A stretch of DNA of 64,000 nucleotides from Nocardiopsis flavescens (lineage in GTDB: Bacteria; Actinomycetota; Actinomycetes; Streptosporangiales; Streptosporangiaceae): NCBI RefSeq assembly GCF_900141985.1, contig NZ_FQZK01000001.1:310001-374000 (forward strand), given 5' to 3'. Below are positions 23,875 to 31,799 of this stretch, piece by piece; position 1 is the first letter of the stretch; each line of letters opens with the position of its first letter. The notes below the pieces were generated by a model that ran no database searches, was not told the origin of the DNA, and saw nothing but the letters and a program-made list of their open reading frames with translations. A program made the translations under genes and the position numbers.

Positions 23875-26800
23875 CCACGCCCCACCGCCCCGCCCTCTCC
23901 CTGCCCGCCCTCCTCGACCTGGCCGCCCGGCGCCACCCCCGGCGCCCGGCCCTGACCGACGGCGACCGCTCGCTCGACCACCGCGGGCTCCGCGAGGCCG
24001 CTCTGCGCACCGCGGCGGCCCTGGAGCGGACGGGGGTGCGGCCGGGCGACCGGGTCGCCCTGGCGGGGCCGCGCGACGCGCGGCTCCTCGCCCTGCTGCA
24101 CGGGGCCCTGTGGGCGGGCGCCGCGGCGGTGCTCGTCGACCCGCGCTGGAGCGGCCCCGACCTGGCCCGCAGGCTGGACGCGGTCGGCGCCGGGCACGCG
24201 CTCACCACCGGGGAGGACGTCGAGGTCCCCGGGGCCCGCCGGGTCCAGGCCCTGGACCCCTGCGCCCCCGCCCCCGGGCCGGTCCGCCGCTCCGGGCCCG
24301 CCGCGCCGGCGGGCGGCACCGCCTACCTCTCCTTCACCTCCGGGTCCGGCGGGGAGCCCAAGCCGGTGGCGGTCACCCACGCCAACGCGGTGCACTACGC
24401 GCGCTCCCTGCGGCGCCGGCTGGGCCTGACCCGCGCCGACGCGCCGCGGCTGGGCCACGTCACCACCCTGGCCGCCGACCTGGGGCACACCAGCTGGCTG
24501 CTGGCGCTGGTGACCGGGGGCTCGGTCCACGTGGTCCCCGACGCCCTGGCCCGGGACCCGCGGGCCTTCTGGCCGTGCCTGGCCCGCCACGGGACGCGGT
24601 GGCTCAAGACCACCCCCTCCCACCTCGCGGTCCTGCTGGAGGGGCGCCCCGCCGACGCGCCGCCCCTGGAAACGCTGATCCTGGGCGGCGAGGCGCTGCC
24701 CCGGTCCCTGGCCCGGGACGTGCTGGAACGGGGCGTGGCCCGCCGGGTGGTCAACCACTACGGCCCGACCGAGACCACCGTCGGCGCGGTCTGCTTCACC
24801 GCCCGCAAGGCCGGCGAGCTGCCCGCCGACGAGGCCGCCGTCCCCATCGGCACGCCCCTGGGCGGCGCCGCGCTGCGCCTGGTCGGCCCGGACGGGGAGG
24901 AGGTCGCGGGGGCCGGGGAGGGCGAGCTGCTGATCGGGGGCGCCGGCGTCACCGCGGGGTACCCGGGCCGCCCCGAGGAGACGGCCGCGCGCTTCGTGCG
25001 CGTCGGCGGGAGGCGGATGTACCGCACCGGCGACGTGTGCCGCCGCCGCGCCGACGGCGACCTCGTCTTCGTCGGCCGCACCGACCGGCAGGTGAAGGTG
25101 CGCGGGTTCCGGGTGGACCCCGACGGGGTCGAGCGGGTGGCACAGGAGTGCCCCGGGGTGGCGCGCTGCGCGGTGGTGGTCCGGGCCACCCCCGACGGCC
25201 CGCGGCTGGCCGCCGCGGTCAGGCTGGCCCCGGACGGGGACCTGTCCGCGCTGCGCGCCCTGCTGCGCGAGCGGCTGCCCGACTACGCCGTCCCGGTGCC
25301 GCTGGTGGCGCTGCCGGCGCTGGCGACCACCCCCAACGGCAAACTCGACCGGGACGCGGTCGCCGCGGAGATCGACCGCGTGCTGGCCTCCCGGGCGCGG
25401 GAGGCGGACGGGCGGGGACCCGCTCCGGGAGAGCGGGGGCGGGGCCCGCGCGCGGACGGGACCGCCGACGCGATCGCCGGGCTGTGGGCCGCCGCGCTGG
25501 GCGTTCCCTCCGTGGCCCCCGACGCCGACGTCATCGCCCTGGGCGGGGACTCCATCCTGGCGATGCGCACGGTCTCCCTGCTGCGCCGGCTGGGTCGGCG
25601 GGCCCGGTTCGAGGACTTCTACCGCCACCCCACCCCCGCGGGGCTGGCCCGGGCCTGCGGGACCGCGGACCCGCCCGCCCCCGGCGGAGGGCGCGACAAG
25701 AGGGGGACCGCCCCCGGGGAGCGGGCGGGGCCGCCCGCCCCGGCCCAGCGCTGGCTGCTGGGGACCCCCCTGAGCGACCCGCGGCACTGGAACCAGTCCG
25801 TGCTGCTGCGCTGCGGCGCGCGGGTCGTCCCCGAGGCGCTCACCCGGGCCGTGGAGTCGGTCCTGCGCAGGCACGGGGCGCTGCGCCGCCCCGTCGGACC
25901 CGCCGGGCCGGGGGCGCCGCGCGCCGCCGACGGCCCCGGGACGGTGGGCTTCTCGCCGCCCGCGGACCCGGAGGACCTCGCCGCGGTGATCCACGGGACG
26001 TGCACCGAGCTCCACCGCTCCCTGGACCCCGGGGCGGGGCGCCTGGTGCGGGTCCACCTCTTCCGCGGCGGCCCCGGCACGGACGACCGCCTGGCGGTGG
26101 TCGTCCACCACCTGGTCGTGGACGGGGTGTCCTGGCGCATCCTGCTGGACGACCTGGCCCACGCCTACCGCCGCGCCCTGGCCGGGGAGGCCGGTCCCGG
26201 GCCCGCCGGGGACTTCTACCGCTGGGCCGCGGGGGCCGCGCGCCCGGAGCCCGGGACCGCCCCCGCCGTCCCCGCCGTGCCGCGGGGCGGCGGCGACCGC
26301 CCGCGCGCCCTGGTCTGGTCCCTGCCGCCGCACGCCACCGCGGCGCTGGCGGGGGCGGGCGGCCGGCGGCTGGAGGCCCGCCTGCTCGCCGCCTTCGCGG
26401 CGGCCGTGGGACACCGCGGCGGCGCGGACGGGGTCCGCGTGGAGGTGGAGACCCACGGCCGGGACACGAGCGGCGCGGGCGACGCCTTCCTCGACACCGT
26501 CGGCTGGTTCACCGCCGTGCGGCGGGTGCGGGTGGCGGACGGGGCCGGGCCCCGGGACGTGGAGCGCGCGCTGGAGTCCGCCCCGGAGGTCCCCCTGGAC
26601 GCGCCCGGCGAGCGGCCCGACACCGGCTTCAACTTCCTGGGGGCCTTCCGGCCGCCCGAGGAGCCGTCCCTGCGCTGGTCTGTGGCGCCCGAGCAGCCGG
26701 GGGTGGCGCGGTGCGCCGACGGCGACACGCTCCAGGGCCTGCGCCTGACGGCGCGGGTGGTGGAGGGCCGGCTGGTCGCGGACCTGGTGTACGCGCACCC

Positions 26801-28049
26801 CCGGGTCGCCGACGCCGAGGCGGAGGGGATCATGGCCCGCTTCGGCGCGCGGGTCGCCGCGGACGCGGGGACCGCCCCGGCCCCCGCGGTGCGCTCCCCG
26901 TCCTCCACCTCCGGCCAGCCGCTGCTGCCCGGGGCGCCGCCCCCGCCCCGGCCGCACACCGTCCGCGAACCCGCACGGGTGCTGCTCACCGGCGCGACCG
27001 GGTACATCGGCGGGCACCTGCTCACCGAACTCCTGGGCCGGGGCGCCCGGGTCACCTGCCTGGTCCGGGCCGCCGACGAGGCCGAGGCGGCCCGCCGGGT
27101 GGGCGCCGGCACCGGCGCGGTCGAGGCCGTGCGGGGGGACATCACCCGCGAGGGGCTGGGGATGGACGAGCGGGCGGCGCGCCGGGCCGGGGGCGTGCAC
27201 GCCGTCGTGCACGCGGCGGCGGACGTGCGCCTGGTCGCGCCCCCGGCCGAGCTGGAGAACGCCAACACGGCGGCGGTGCGGCGGCTGGTCGACTGGATGG
27301 ACCGGCACGCCCCGGGCGCGCGGCTGCACCACCTGTCCACGCTCGCGGTCTCGGGGACCGTGGCGGGCGGGCCCCGCCCCTTCGGGGAGGCCGACCTGTG
27401 GATCGGCCAGGAGTTCCGCACCCCCTACGAGCGGGCCAAGTTCGCCGCCGAGGAGGTGCTCCGCTCCTGGGCCGCCTCGGGCCGCCCCTGCCACGTGCAC
27501 CGCAGCGGCCACGTCGCCGCCCACAGCGGCACGGGGGCCTTCCAGGCCAACATCGCCGACAACCGCGTCTACCAGCTGGTGCGGGGCTACGTCCTGGCGG
27601 GGGCGGCGCCCCGGCGGCCGGGCGCCTCCTTCGCCTTCTCCTACGTGGACACGGTGGCGTCCGCCGTCGCGGCGCTGGCGCTGCACCCCCACACCGCCCC
27701 CGGCGTGTACCACGTGGAGAACCCGCACACCGTCGCCCACGACGACCTCGTGCGCTGGATCGCGGCGTCCGGCCGCCCCGTCGCCCTGGGGGACGACGCC
27801 GCCTTCGCGGCGGCCCTGGAGCGGGCCGAGCCGCTGCACCCGACCGAGATCGGGCTGGCCGCGGCCTGGGCGCGGCTCGGGGAGCGCAACGTCGCCGTGG
27901 ACTCCTCCTACACGGTGTCCGTGCTGGCCCGGCACGGCGTCGTCTTCGCACCGCCCACCCGGCGCTGGTGGGCGGCGGCGATGGCCTGGGGGTCCGACGC
28001 CGGGTTCCTGCCCCCGGCGCCCGCGCCCCGGCACAGCGTCACCCGGTGA
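23871..28049 (+). CDS. NRPS-like A-T-E-R protein, predicted aspartate-activating
   Basis: A single 1392-residue module. Adenylation domain (about 10-505): YLSFTSGSGGEPKPV, NHYGPTETT, YRTGDV, GRTDRQVKVRGFR and the catalytic Lys491 in PNGKLDR. Carrier domain with phosphopantetheine Ser561 in LGGDS. Epimerization-type domain (about 620-1010) with HHLVVDGVSWRILLDDL (His746-747, Asp751), ETHGRD, TVGWFT and FNFLG. Thioester reductase (about 1035-1385) with GATGYIGGHL and YERAK (Tyr1186, Lys1190). There is no condensation or thioesterase domain. Hand alignment to GrsA gives specificity residues D-L-T-K-I-G-H-V-G-K, close to the Asp code DLTKVGHIGK. Expected action: load L-Asp, epimerize, and release reductively as an aldehyde or alcohol. 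ATG with CGGAGA upstream overlaps the previous stop. Confidence 0.9.
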   Translation: MTTPHRPALSLPALLDLAARRHPRRPALTDGDRSLDHRGLREAALRTAAALERTGVRPGDRVALAGPRDARLLALLHGALWAGAAAVLVDPRWSGPDLARRLDAVGAGHALTTGEDVEVPGARRVQALDPCAPAPGPVRRSGPAAPAGGTAYLSFTSGSGGEPKPVAVTHANAVHYARSLRRRLGLTRADAPRLGHVTTLAADLGHTSWLLALVTGGSVHVVPDALARDPRAFWPCLARHGTRWLKTTPSHLAVLLEGRPADAPPLETLILGGEALPRSLARDVLERGVARRVVNHYGPTETTVGAVCFTARKAGELPADEAAVPIGTPLGGAALRLVGPDGEEVAGAGEGELLIGGAGVTAGYPGRPEETAARFVRVGGRRMYRTGDVCRRRADGDLVFVGRTDRQVKVRGFRVDPDGVERVAQECPGVARCAVVVRATPDGPRLAAAVRLAPDGDLSALRALLRERLPDYAVPVPLVALPALATTPNGKLDRDAVAAEIDRVLASRAREADGRGPAPGERGRGPRADGTADAIAGLWAAALGVPSVAPDADVIALGGDSILAMRTVSLLRRLGRRARFEDFYRHPTPAGLARACGTADPPAPGGGRDKRGTAPGERAGPPAPAQRWLLGTPLSDPRHWNQSVLLRCGARVVPEALTRAVESVLRRHGALRRPVGPAGPGAPRAADGPGTVGFSPPADPEDLAAVIHGTCTELHRSLDPGAGRLVRVHLFRGGPGTDDRLAVVVHHLVVDGVSWRILLDDLAHAYRRALAGEAGPGPAGDFYRWAAGAARPEPGTAPAVPAVPRGGGDRPRALVWSLPPHATAALAGAGGRRLEARLLAAFAAAVGHRGGADGVRVEVETHGRDTSGAGDAFLDTVGWFTAVRRVRVADGAGPRDVERALESAPEVPLDAPGERPDTGFNFLGAFRPPEEPSLRWSVAPEQPGVARCADGDTLQGLRLTARVVEGRLVADLVYAHPRVADAEAEGIMARFGARVAADAGTAPAPAVRSPSSTSGQPLLPGAPPPPRPHTVREPARVLLTGATGYIGGHLLTELLGRGARVTCLVRAADEAEAARRVGAGTGAVEAVRGDITREGLGMDERAARRAGGVHAVVHAAADVRLVAPPAELENANTAAVRRLVDWMDRHAPGARLHHLSTLAVSGTVAGGPRPFGEADLWIGQEFRTPYERAKFAAEEVLRSWAASGRPCHVHRSGHVAAHSGTGAFQANIADNRVYQLVRGYVLAGAAPRRPGASFAFSYVDTVASAVAALALHPHTAPGVYHVENPHTVAHDDLVRWIAASGRPVALGDDAAFAAALERAEPLHPTEIGLAAAWARLGERNVAVDSSYTVSVLARHGVVFAPPTRRWWAAAMAWGSDAGFLPPAPAPRHSVTR

Positions 28050-28086
28050 ACAGCGGCCACACCTTCCCACGAACCAGGAGAGAGCC

Positions 28087-28944
28087 TTGACCGACCGCAG
28101 CACGTCCGAACTCGGCTGGACCACCGACGACCTGAAGAACCGGCCCTCCCTGTGGTCGGCCCGCCTGAGCGACGGGGAGCGCGACGCCCTGTGGGCCGAC
28201 GCGGCGGCGGGGGCGTGGAACGGCGCCGCTCCGGTGCGCGACCGCCTGCGCGGCTTCGTGTCCCAGGGGCTGGGGGCGGTCGGGTTCGCGCACGTGTCCA
28301 ACACGGCGGTGCCCTCCCGGCCCGAGTCCGAACTCGCCTCGGGGCTGCTGTTCCTCCTGGGCGCCCTGGGCGAGGTGGTCCCCCAGAACGCGGAGGGGGC
28401 CCTGACCCGCGTGCTGCGCGACGAGGGCGACGGGGCCACCGAACTCGCGTTCCACTGCGACACCTGCGACGTGCTGGTCCTGCTGTGCCTGCAGCCGGCC
28501 GCCGACGGCGGGGGGCACACGCGCCTGGCCAGCGCCCGCACCGCCCGCGAGATCATCCGCCGCGAGTACCCGGACGCCCTGGCCGACCTGGAGGCGGACT
28601 GGACGTTCGACCGCACCGGCCGGGCCGGGCAGCAGGTCGTGGTCACCCCCATCCTCTTCACCGGCCCGGACGGGACGTCGAACTGCTACTACCAGCCGCG
28701 CACCGTGCGCACCTCCCCGGAGCGGGGCGGCCCCGCCCTGACCGAGGGCCAGTGGCGGGCGCTGGAGACCCTGGACCGCGTGCTGTACCGCCCGGAGGTG
28801 GCCTTCACCGTCGGCCTGGAGGCGGGCGACCTGCTCCTGCTCCGCAACAGCCGGGTCCTGCACGCGCGCACCGCGTACACGGACGAGCCCGGGCCGCGGG
28901 CCCGGCGGATCCTGCGCGCCTGGATGAGCGCGGAGGGCCTGTGA
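28087..28944 (+). CDS. TauD/clavaminate synthase-like Fe(II)/2-oxoglutarate oxygenase
   Basis: A 285-residue oxygenase of the TauD superfamily. The facial triad is His123 and Asp125 in FHCDTCD and His259 in RVLHARTAY, with the 2-oxoglutarate Arg near residues 273-277 (ARRILRAW). Related enzymes hydroxylate, desaturate or cyclise amino acids, including carrier-bound aspartate (SyrP type). It is a second, unrelated-subfamily oxygenase in the same operon as the PhyH protein. TTG start at 28087 with AGGAGAGAG just upstream; it follows the NRPS-like stop by 37 bases and its stop overlaps the SDR start (GTGA). Confidence 0.87.
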   Translation: MTDRSTSELGWTTDDLKNRPSLWSARLSDGERDALWADAAAGAWNGAAPVRDRLRGFVSQGLGAVGFAHVSNTAVPSRPESELASGLLFLLGALGEVVPQNAEGALTRVLRDEGDGATELAFHCDTCDVLVLLCLQPAADGGGHTRLASARTAREIIRREYPDALADLEADWTFDRTGRAGQQVVVTPILFTGPDGTSNCYYQPRTVRTSPERGGPALTEGQWRALETLDRVLYRPEVAFTVGLEAGDLLLLRNSRVLHARTAYTDEPGPRARRILRAWMSAEGL

Positions 28945-29699
28945 GCGCGGCGGGGCGGGGCGTCGCCGTCGTCACGGGCGGCGGCAGCGGCCTGGGGCGG
29001 GCCGCCGCCCTCGCACTCCTGGCGGACGGCTGGCGGGTGGTGGTGGCCGGCCGGCGCGCGCCGGCGCTGGAGGAGACGCTGCGGCTGGCCGGGGACGCCT
29101 CCGGGCGGGCCCTGGCCGTGCCCGCCGACATCCGCGACGCCGAGCAGGTCCGGTCGCTGTTCGCCACCGCCGTCCGGTGGCGGGGCCGGGTGGACCTGCT
29201 GTTCAACAACGCGGGCGCGGCCGTGCCCCGGGTCCCGGTGGCCGAGGTCGACCTCGCCGACTGGCGCACGGTGCTGGACACCGTGGCCACGGGGACCTTC
29301 CTGTGCTCGCGGGAGGCGTTCCGGGTGATGCGCGACCAGGACCCGCCCGGCGGCCGGATCATCAACAACGGCGCGCCCTCGGCCCACGTGCCCCGGCCGC
29401 ACGCCATCGCCTACACCGCGGCCAAGCACGCCGTCCTGGGCATCACCCGGTCCCTGTCCCTGGACGGCCGCGCCCACGGCATCGCCTGCGGGCAGATCGA
29501 CGTCGGCAACGTCGCCCCGGAGGGCGGGCGCCCCCAGCCCCCCTCGGTGCAGGCGGACGGCTCGACGGCGGTGGAGCCGGTGATCCCCGTGGAGCGGTTC
29601 ACCGAGGCGCTGCTGCTCATGGCGTCGATGCCGCCGGGGGCGAACGTCCAGGCGCTCACCGTGCTGCCCACGGCCATGCCCTACACGGGAAGGGGCTGA
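28941..29699 (+). CDS. Short-chain dehydrogenase/reductase
   Basis: A 252-residue classical SDR. The cofactor loop is TGGGSGLGRA, NNAG is present, and the catalytic Tyr and Lys are in YTAAK. In the segment that normally supplies the catalytic Ser (…NNGSISA… in relatives) this protein reads NNGAPSA, so the Ser 13 residues before the Tyr is Ala; the nearby Ser may substitute or the enzyme may be altered. It could reduce the aldehyde released by the NRPS-like reductase domain or oxidise a hydroxyl group. The GTG start overlaps the TauD stop. Confidence 0.87.
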   Translation: MSAAGRGVAVVTGGGSGLGRAAALALLADGWRVVVAGRRAPALEETLRLAGDASGRALAVPADIRDAEQVRSLFATAVRWRGRVDLLFNNAGAAVPRVPVAEVDLADWRTVLDTVATGTFLCSREAFRVMRDQDPPGGRIINNGAPSAHVPRPHAIAYTAAKHAVLGITRSLSLDGRAHGIACGQIDVGNVAPEGGRPQPPSVQADGSTAVEPVIPVERFTEALLLMASMPPGANVQALTVLPTAMPYTGRG

Positions 29700-29710
29700 T
29701 CCCGATCCTG

Positions 29711-30457
29711 GTGAGCTCCCGGACCTTCGGCGAGTACCGAGCGATGTTCGGCCTCTCCGACGCGGACCTGCGGTCCCGGGTCCTCGACTGCCCCGGCGGG
29801 GCGGCCTCGTTCACCGCCGAGGCCGCCGGGCACGGCTGCCGGGCGGTGGCGGCCGACCCCGAGTACGCCCGGGGCCCGGGGAGGCTGGCCGACCTCGTGC
29901 TGGCGGAGACCGGGCACAAACACGCCGCGCTGGTGGAGCGGGCCGCGGACTTCGAGTGGTCCTGGCTGGGCGGGCCCGGCGACCACCGGCTGCTGCGGTC
30001 CCGGGCGGCCCGGCGGTTCGCCGCCGACGCCGCGCGGCGGCCGGGCCGTTACGTCGCGGCGGCCCTGCCGCACCTGCCGTTCCGCGACGGCGCCTTCGAC
30101 CTGGCGCTCTCCTCCCACCTGCTCTTCTCCTACGGGGCGCGGCTGGACGAGGACTTCCACCGCGCGGCGCTGGCGGAGCTGGTGCGGGTGTCACGCCAGG
30201 TCAGGCTGTACCCGCTGGTGTCGCACACCGAGGACGTCCCCTACCCCGGGCTGGACCGGCTGCGGGCCTGGGCGGCGCGGCACGGCGTCGCGTCCCGGCT
30301 GGTGCCGGTGGACTACCGGTTCCAGCGCGGCGCGCACAAGATGCTGGTCCTGGACCGCGGCGCGGGCCGCCTGCCCGCCGCCCGGGGCGGGGCCCACGCG
30401 GGCGACCCGGTGCGCTGGCGGCACCTGGAGCAGGCGCGGGACGAACGGTCGCCGTGA
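29711..30457 (+). CDS. SAM-dependent methyltransferase-like protein
   Basis: A 248-residue class I (Rossmann) methyltransferase-like protein. Motif I is RVLDCPGGAASFTAEAAGHG, followed by AVAADPEY, and later LPHLPFRDGAFDLALSSHLLF and the motif region VRVSRQVRLYPL. These match a widespread uncharacterised group whose substrate is not known. It is the last gene of the NRPS-like operon, starting (GTG 29711) 11 bases after the SDR stop; GGAAGGGG lies rather far upstream at about 29688-29695, so the start is uncertain by a few codons. A methyl transfer to O or N of the product is plausible but not shown. Confidence 0.75.
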   Translation: MSSRTFGEYRAMFGLSDADLRSRVLDCPGGAASFTAEAAGHGCRAVAADPEYARGPGRLADLVLAETGHKHAALVERAADFEWSWLGGPGDHRLLRSRAARRFAADAARRPGRYVAAALPHLPFRDGAFDLALSSHLLFSYGARLDEDFHRAALAELVRVSRQVRLYPLVSHTEDVPYPGLDRLRAWAARHGVASRLVPVDYRFQRGAHKMLVLDRGAGRLPAARGGAHAGDPVRWRHLEQARDERSP

Positions 30458-30569
30458 TCCCGGTCCCCCCGGCGGCGCGGCGCCGCCGGGGCCGGGCCGG
30501 CGGCGGGGGCCGCGCGTTCGCCGTGGGCGCACACGCGCGGGGCATCGGCGGGGCCGGGGCCGCGTTGGG

Positions 30570-31538
30570 ATGCACATGGACGCTGAGAAGAACACGGCGC
30601 GGTCCTCGGACCAGGACATCCTCGACTCCTACAGTGCCACCGTCACGGCCGTCGCCGAGACGGTCCTGCCCGGTGTCGCCGCACTGACCCTGCGCGGCCC
30701 CCGCGGCTCCGGATCCGGCTCGGGCGTGGTCTTCACGCCCGACGGCCTCCTGCTCACCAGCGCGCACGTCGTCGACGGCGCCGACCGGGGCCGGGCGGTG
30801 TTCGGCGACGGCTCCGAGGCCGCGTTCACCGTGGTCGGCGCCGACCCCCTCTCGGACCTGGCGGTGCTGCGCACCGAGCGCGACCTCGCCCCGCCCGTGA
30901 CCCTGGGCGACGCCGACACCCTGACCGTGGGGCGCCTGGTGGTGGCGGTCGGCAACCCGTTCGGGCTGTCGGGCTCGGTCACCGCCGGGATCGTCTCCGG
31001 GCTGGGCCGGTCGCTGCCCGCCCGCGAGGGGCGGCACGTGCGGCTCATCGACGACGTCATCCAGACCGACGCCGCCCTGAACCCGGGCAACTCCGGGGGC
31101 GCGCTGGCCGACTCCCGGGGGCGGGTGGTGGGCGTCAACACCGCCGTCGCCGGCTACGGGCTCGGGCTGGCGGTGCCGGTCAACTCCACCACCCGGGGCA
31201 TCATCGCCGACCTGGTCTCCCGGGGCCGGGTGCGCCGCGCCTGGCTGGGAGTGGCCGGCGTCCCGGCGCCGCTGCCACCGGAGGTGGCCGCCCGCACCGG
31301 CCGCGAGCGCGGCCTGCGCGTGGTCGAGGTGGTGCCGGGCAGCCCCGCCGGGGTCGCCGGGATCCACCTGGGCGACGTGGTGCTGCACGCCGCGGGACAC
31401 CCGGTCCAGGACGGCCAGGGGTTGCAGCGGCTGATGCTGGGCACGGCGATCGGCGCGCGCATGCCCGTCACGGTGCTGCGCAAGGGCGCGCTGGTGGACG
31501 TGGTGGCCGTTCCCGAGGAGCTGGCGCCGGCCCGCTGA
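30570..31538 (+). CDS. HtrA/DegP-like trypsin-fold serine protease with PDZ domain
   Basis: A 322-residue S1C-type protease. The triad is His in LTSAHVV, Asp in DPLSDLAVLR and Ser in NPGNSGGAL. A single PDZ domain follows (about 215-315: RAWLGVAGVP, VVEVVPGSPAGVAGIHLGDVV). Unlike most HtrA proteins it lacks a signal peptide or membrane anchor, so it appears cytosolic. ATG at 30570, or the ATG two codons later. It lies 112 bases after the methyltransferase gene and is probably not part of that pathway. Confidence 0.9.
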   Translation: MHMDAEKNTARSSDQDILDSYSATVTAVAETVLPGVAALTLRGPRGSGSGSGVVFTPDGLLLTSAHVVDGADRGRAVFGDGSEAAFTVVGADPLSDLAVLRTERDLAPPVTLGDADTLTVGRLVVAVGNPFGLSGSVTAGIVSGLGRSLPAREGRHVRLIDDVIQTDAALNPGNSGGALADSRGRVVGVNTAVAGYGLGLAVPVNSTTRGIIADLVSRGRVRRAWLGVAGVPAPLPPEVAARTGRERGLRVVEVVPGSPAGVAGIHLGDVVLHAAGHPVQDGQGLQRLMLGTAIGARMPVTVLRKGALVDVVAVPEELAPAR

Positions 31539-31608
31539 GGCCGGGGCGCTCCCGGGGCGGCCTCGGCCGCGCCCCCTCACGCGGCCGTCGGGCGCGGGAG
31601 GGGGCGGG

Positions 31609-31799
31609 GCGCTCCCCCTGACGGGGCGGGGTCGGCCGCGCAACAGCGCCCGGTGCGCCGGCTCCCGGCGCACCACCGCGAAACCCGGGCCCCGACCACC
31701 CCGGACACGGCCCACTGCGCCCCCTCACGGGGACGGCGTCAGCCGCGCAACAGCGCCCGGTGCGCCAGCTCCCGGCACACCACAGCGAAATCCAGGCCC
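31609..31799. repeat. Tandem duplication of the 3' end of the ddl gene (decayed)
   Basis: The last part of the ligase gene, about 31716-31799, recurs with a 107-bp shift at 31609-31692. Over the best 62 bases (31631-31692 against 31738-31799) only about seven differ. In the outer copy the ligase stop TGA has become CGA and the reading frame runs on, so this is a relic of a local duplication. The intergenic space between the protease stop and the ligase stop consists mostly of it. Confidence 0.75.

Noticed and set aside
23802-28661. A 1619-codon open frame on the minus strand opposite the NRPS-like gene
   Set aside because: It mirrors the codon phase of a gene with clear A, T, E and R motifs; its translation is low-complexity Arg/Gly/Pro. 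Long antisense frames are normal at this GC content.
30570-31538. HtrA-like protease as part of the NRPS-like operon
   Set aside because: There is a 112-base gap, a housekeeping-type family and no logical pathway role.
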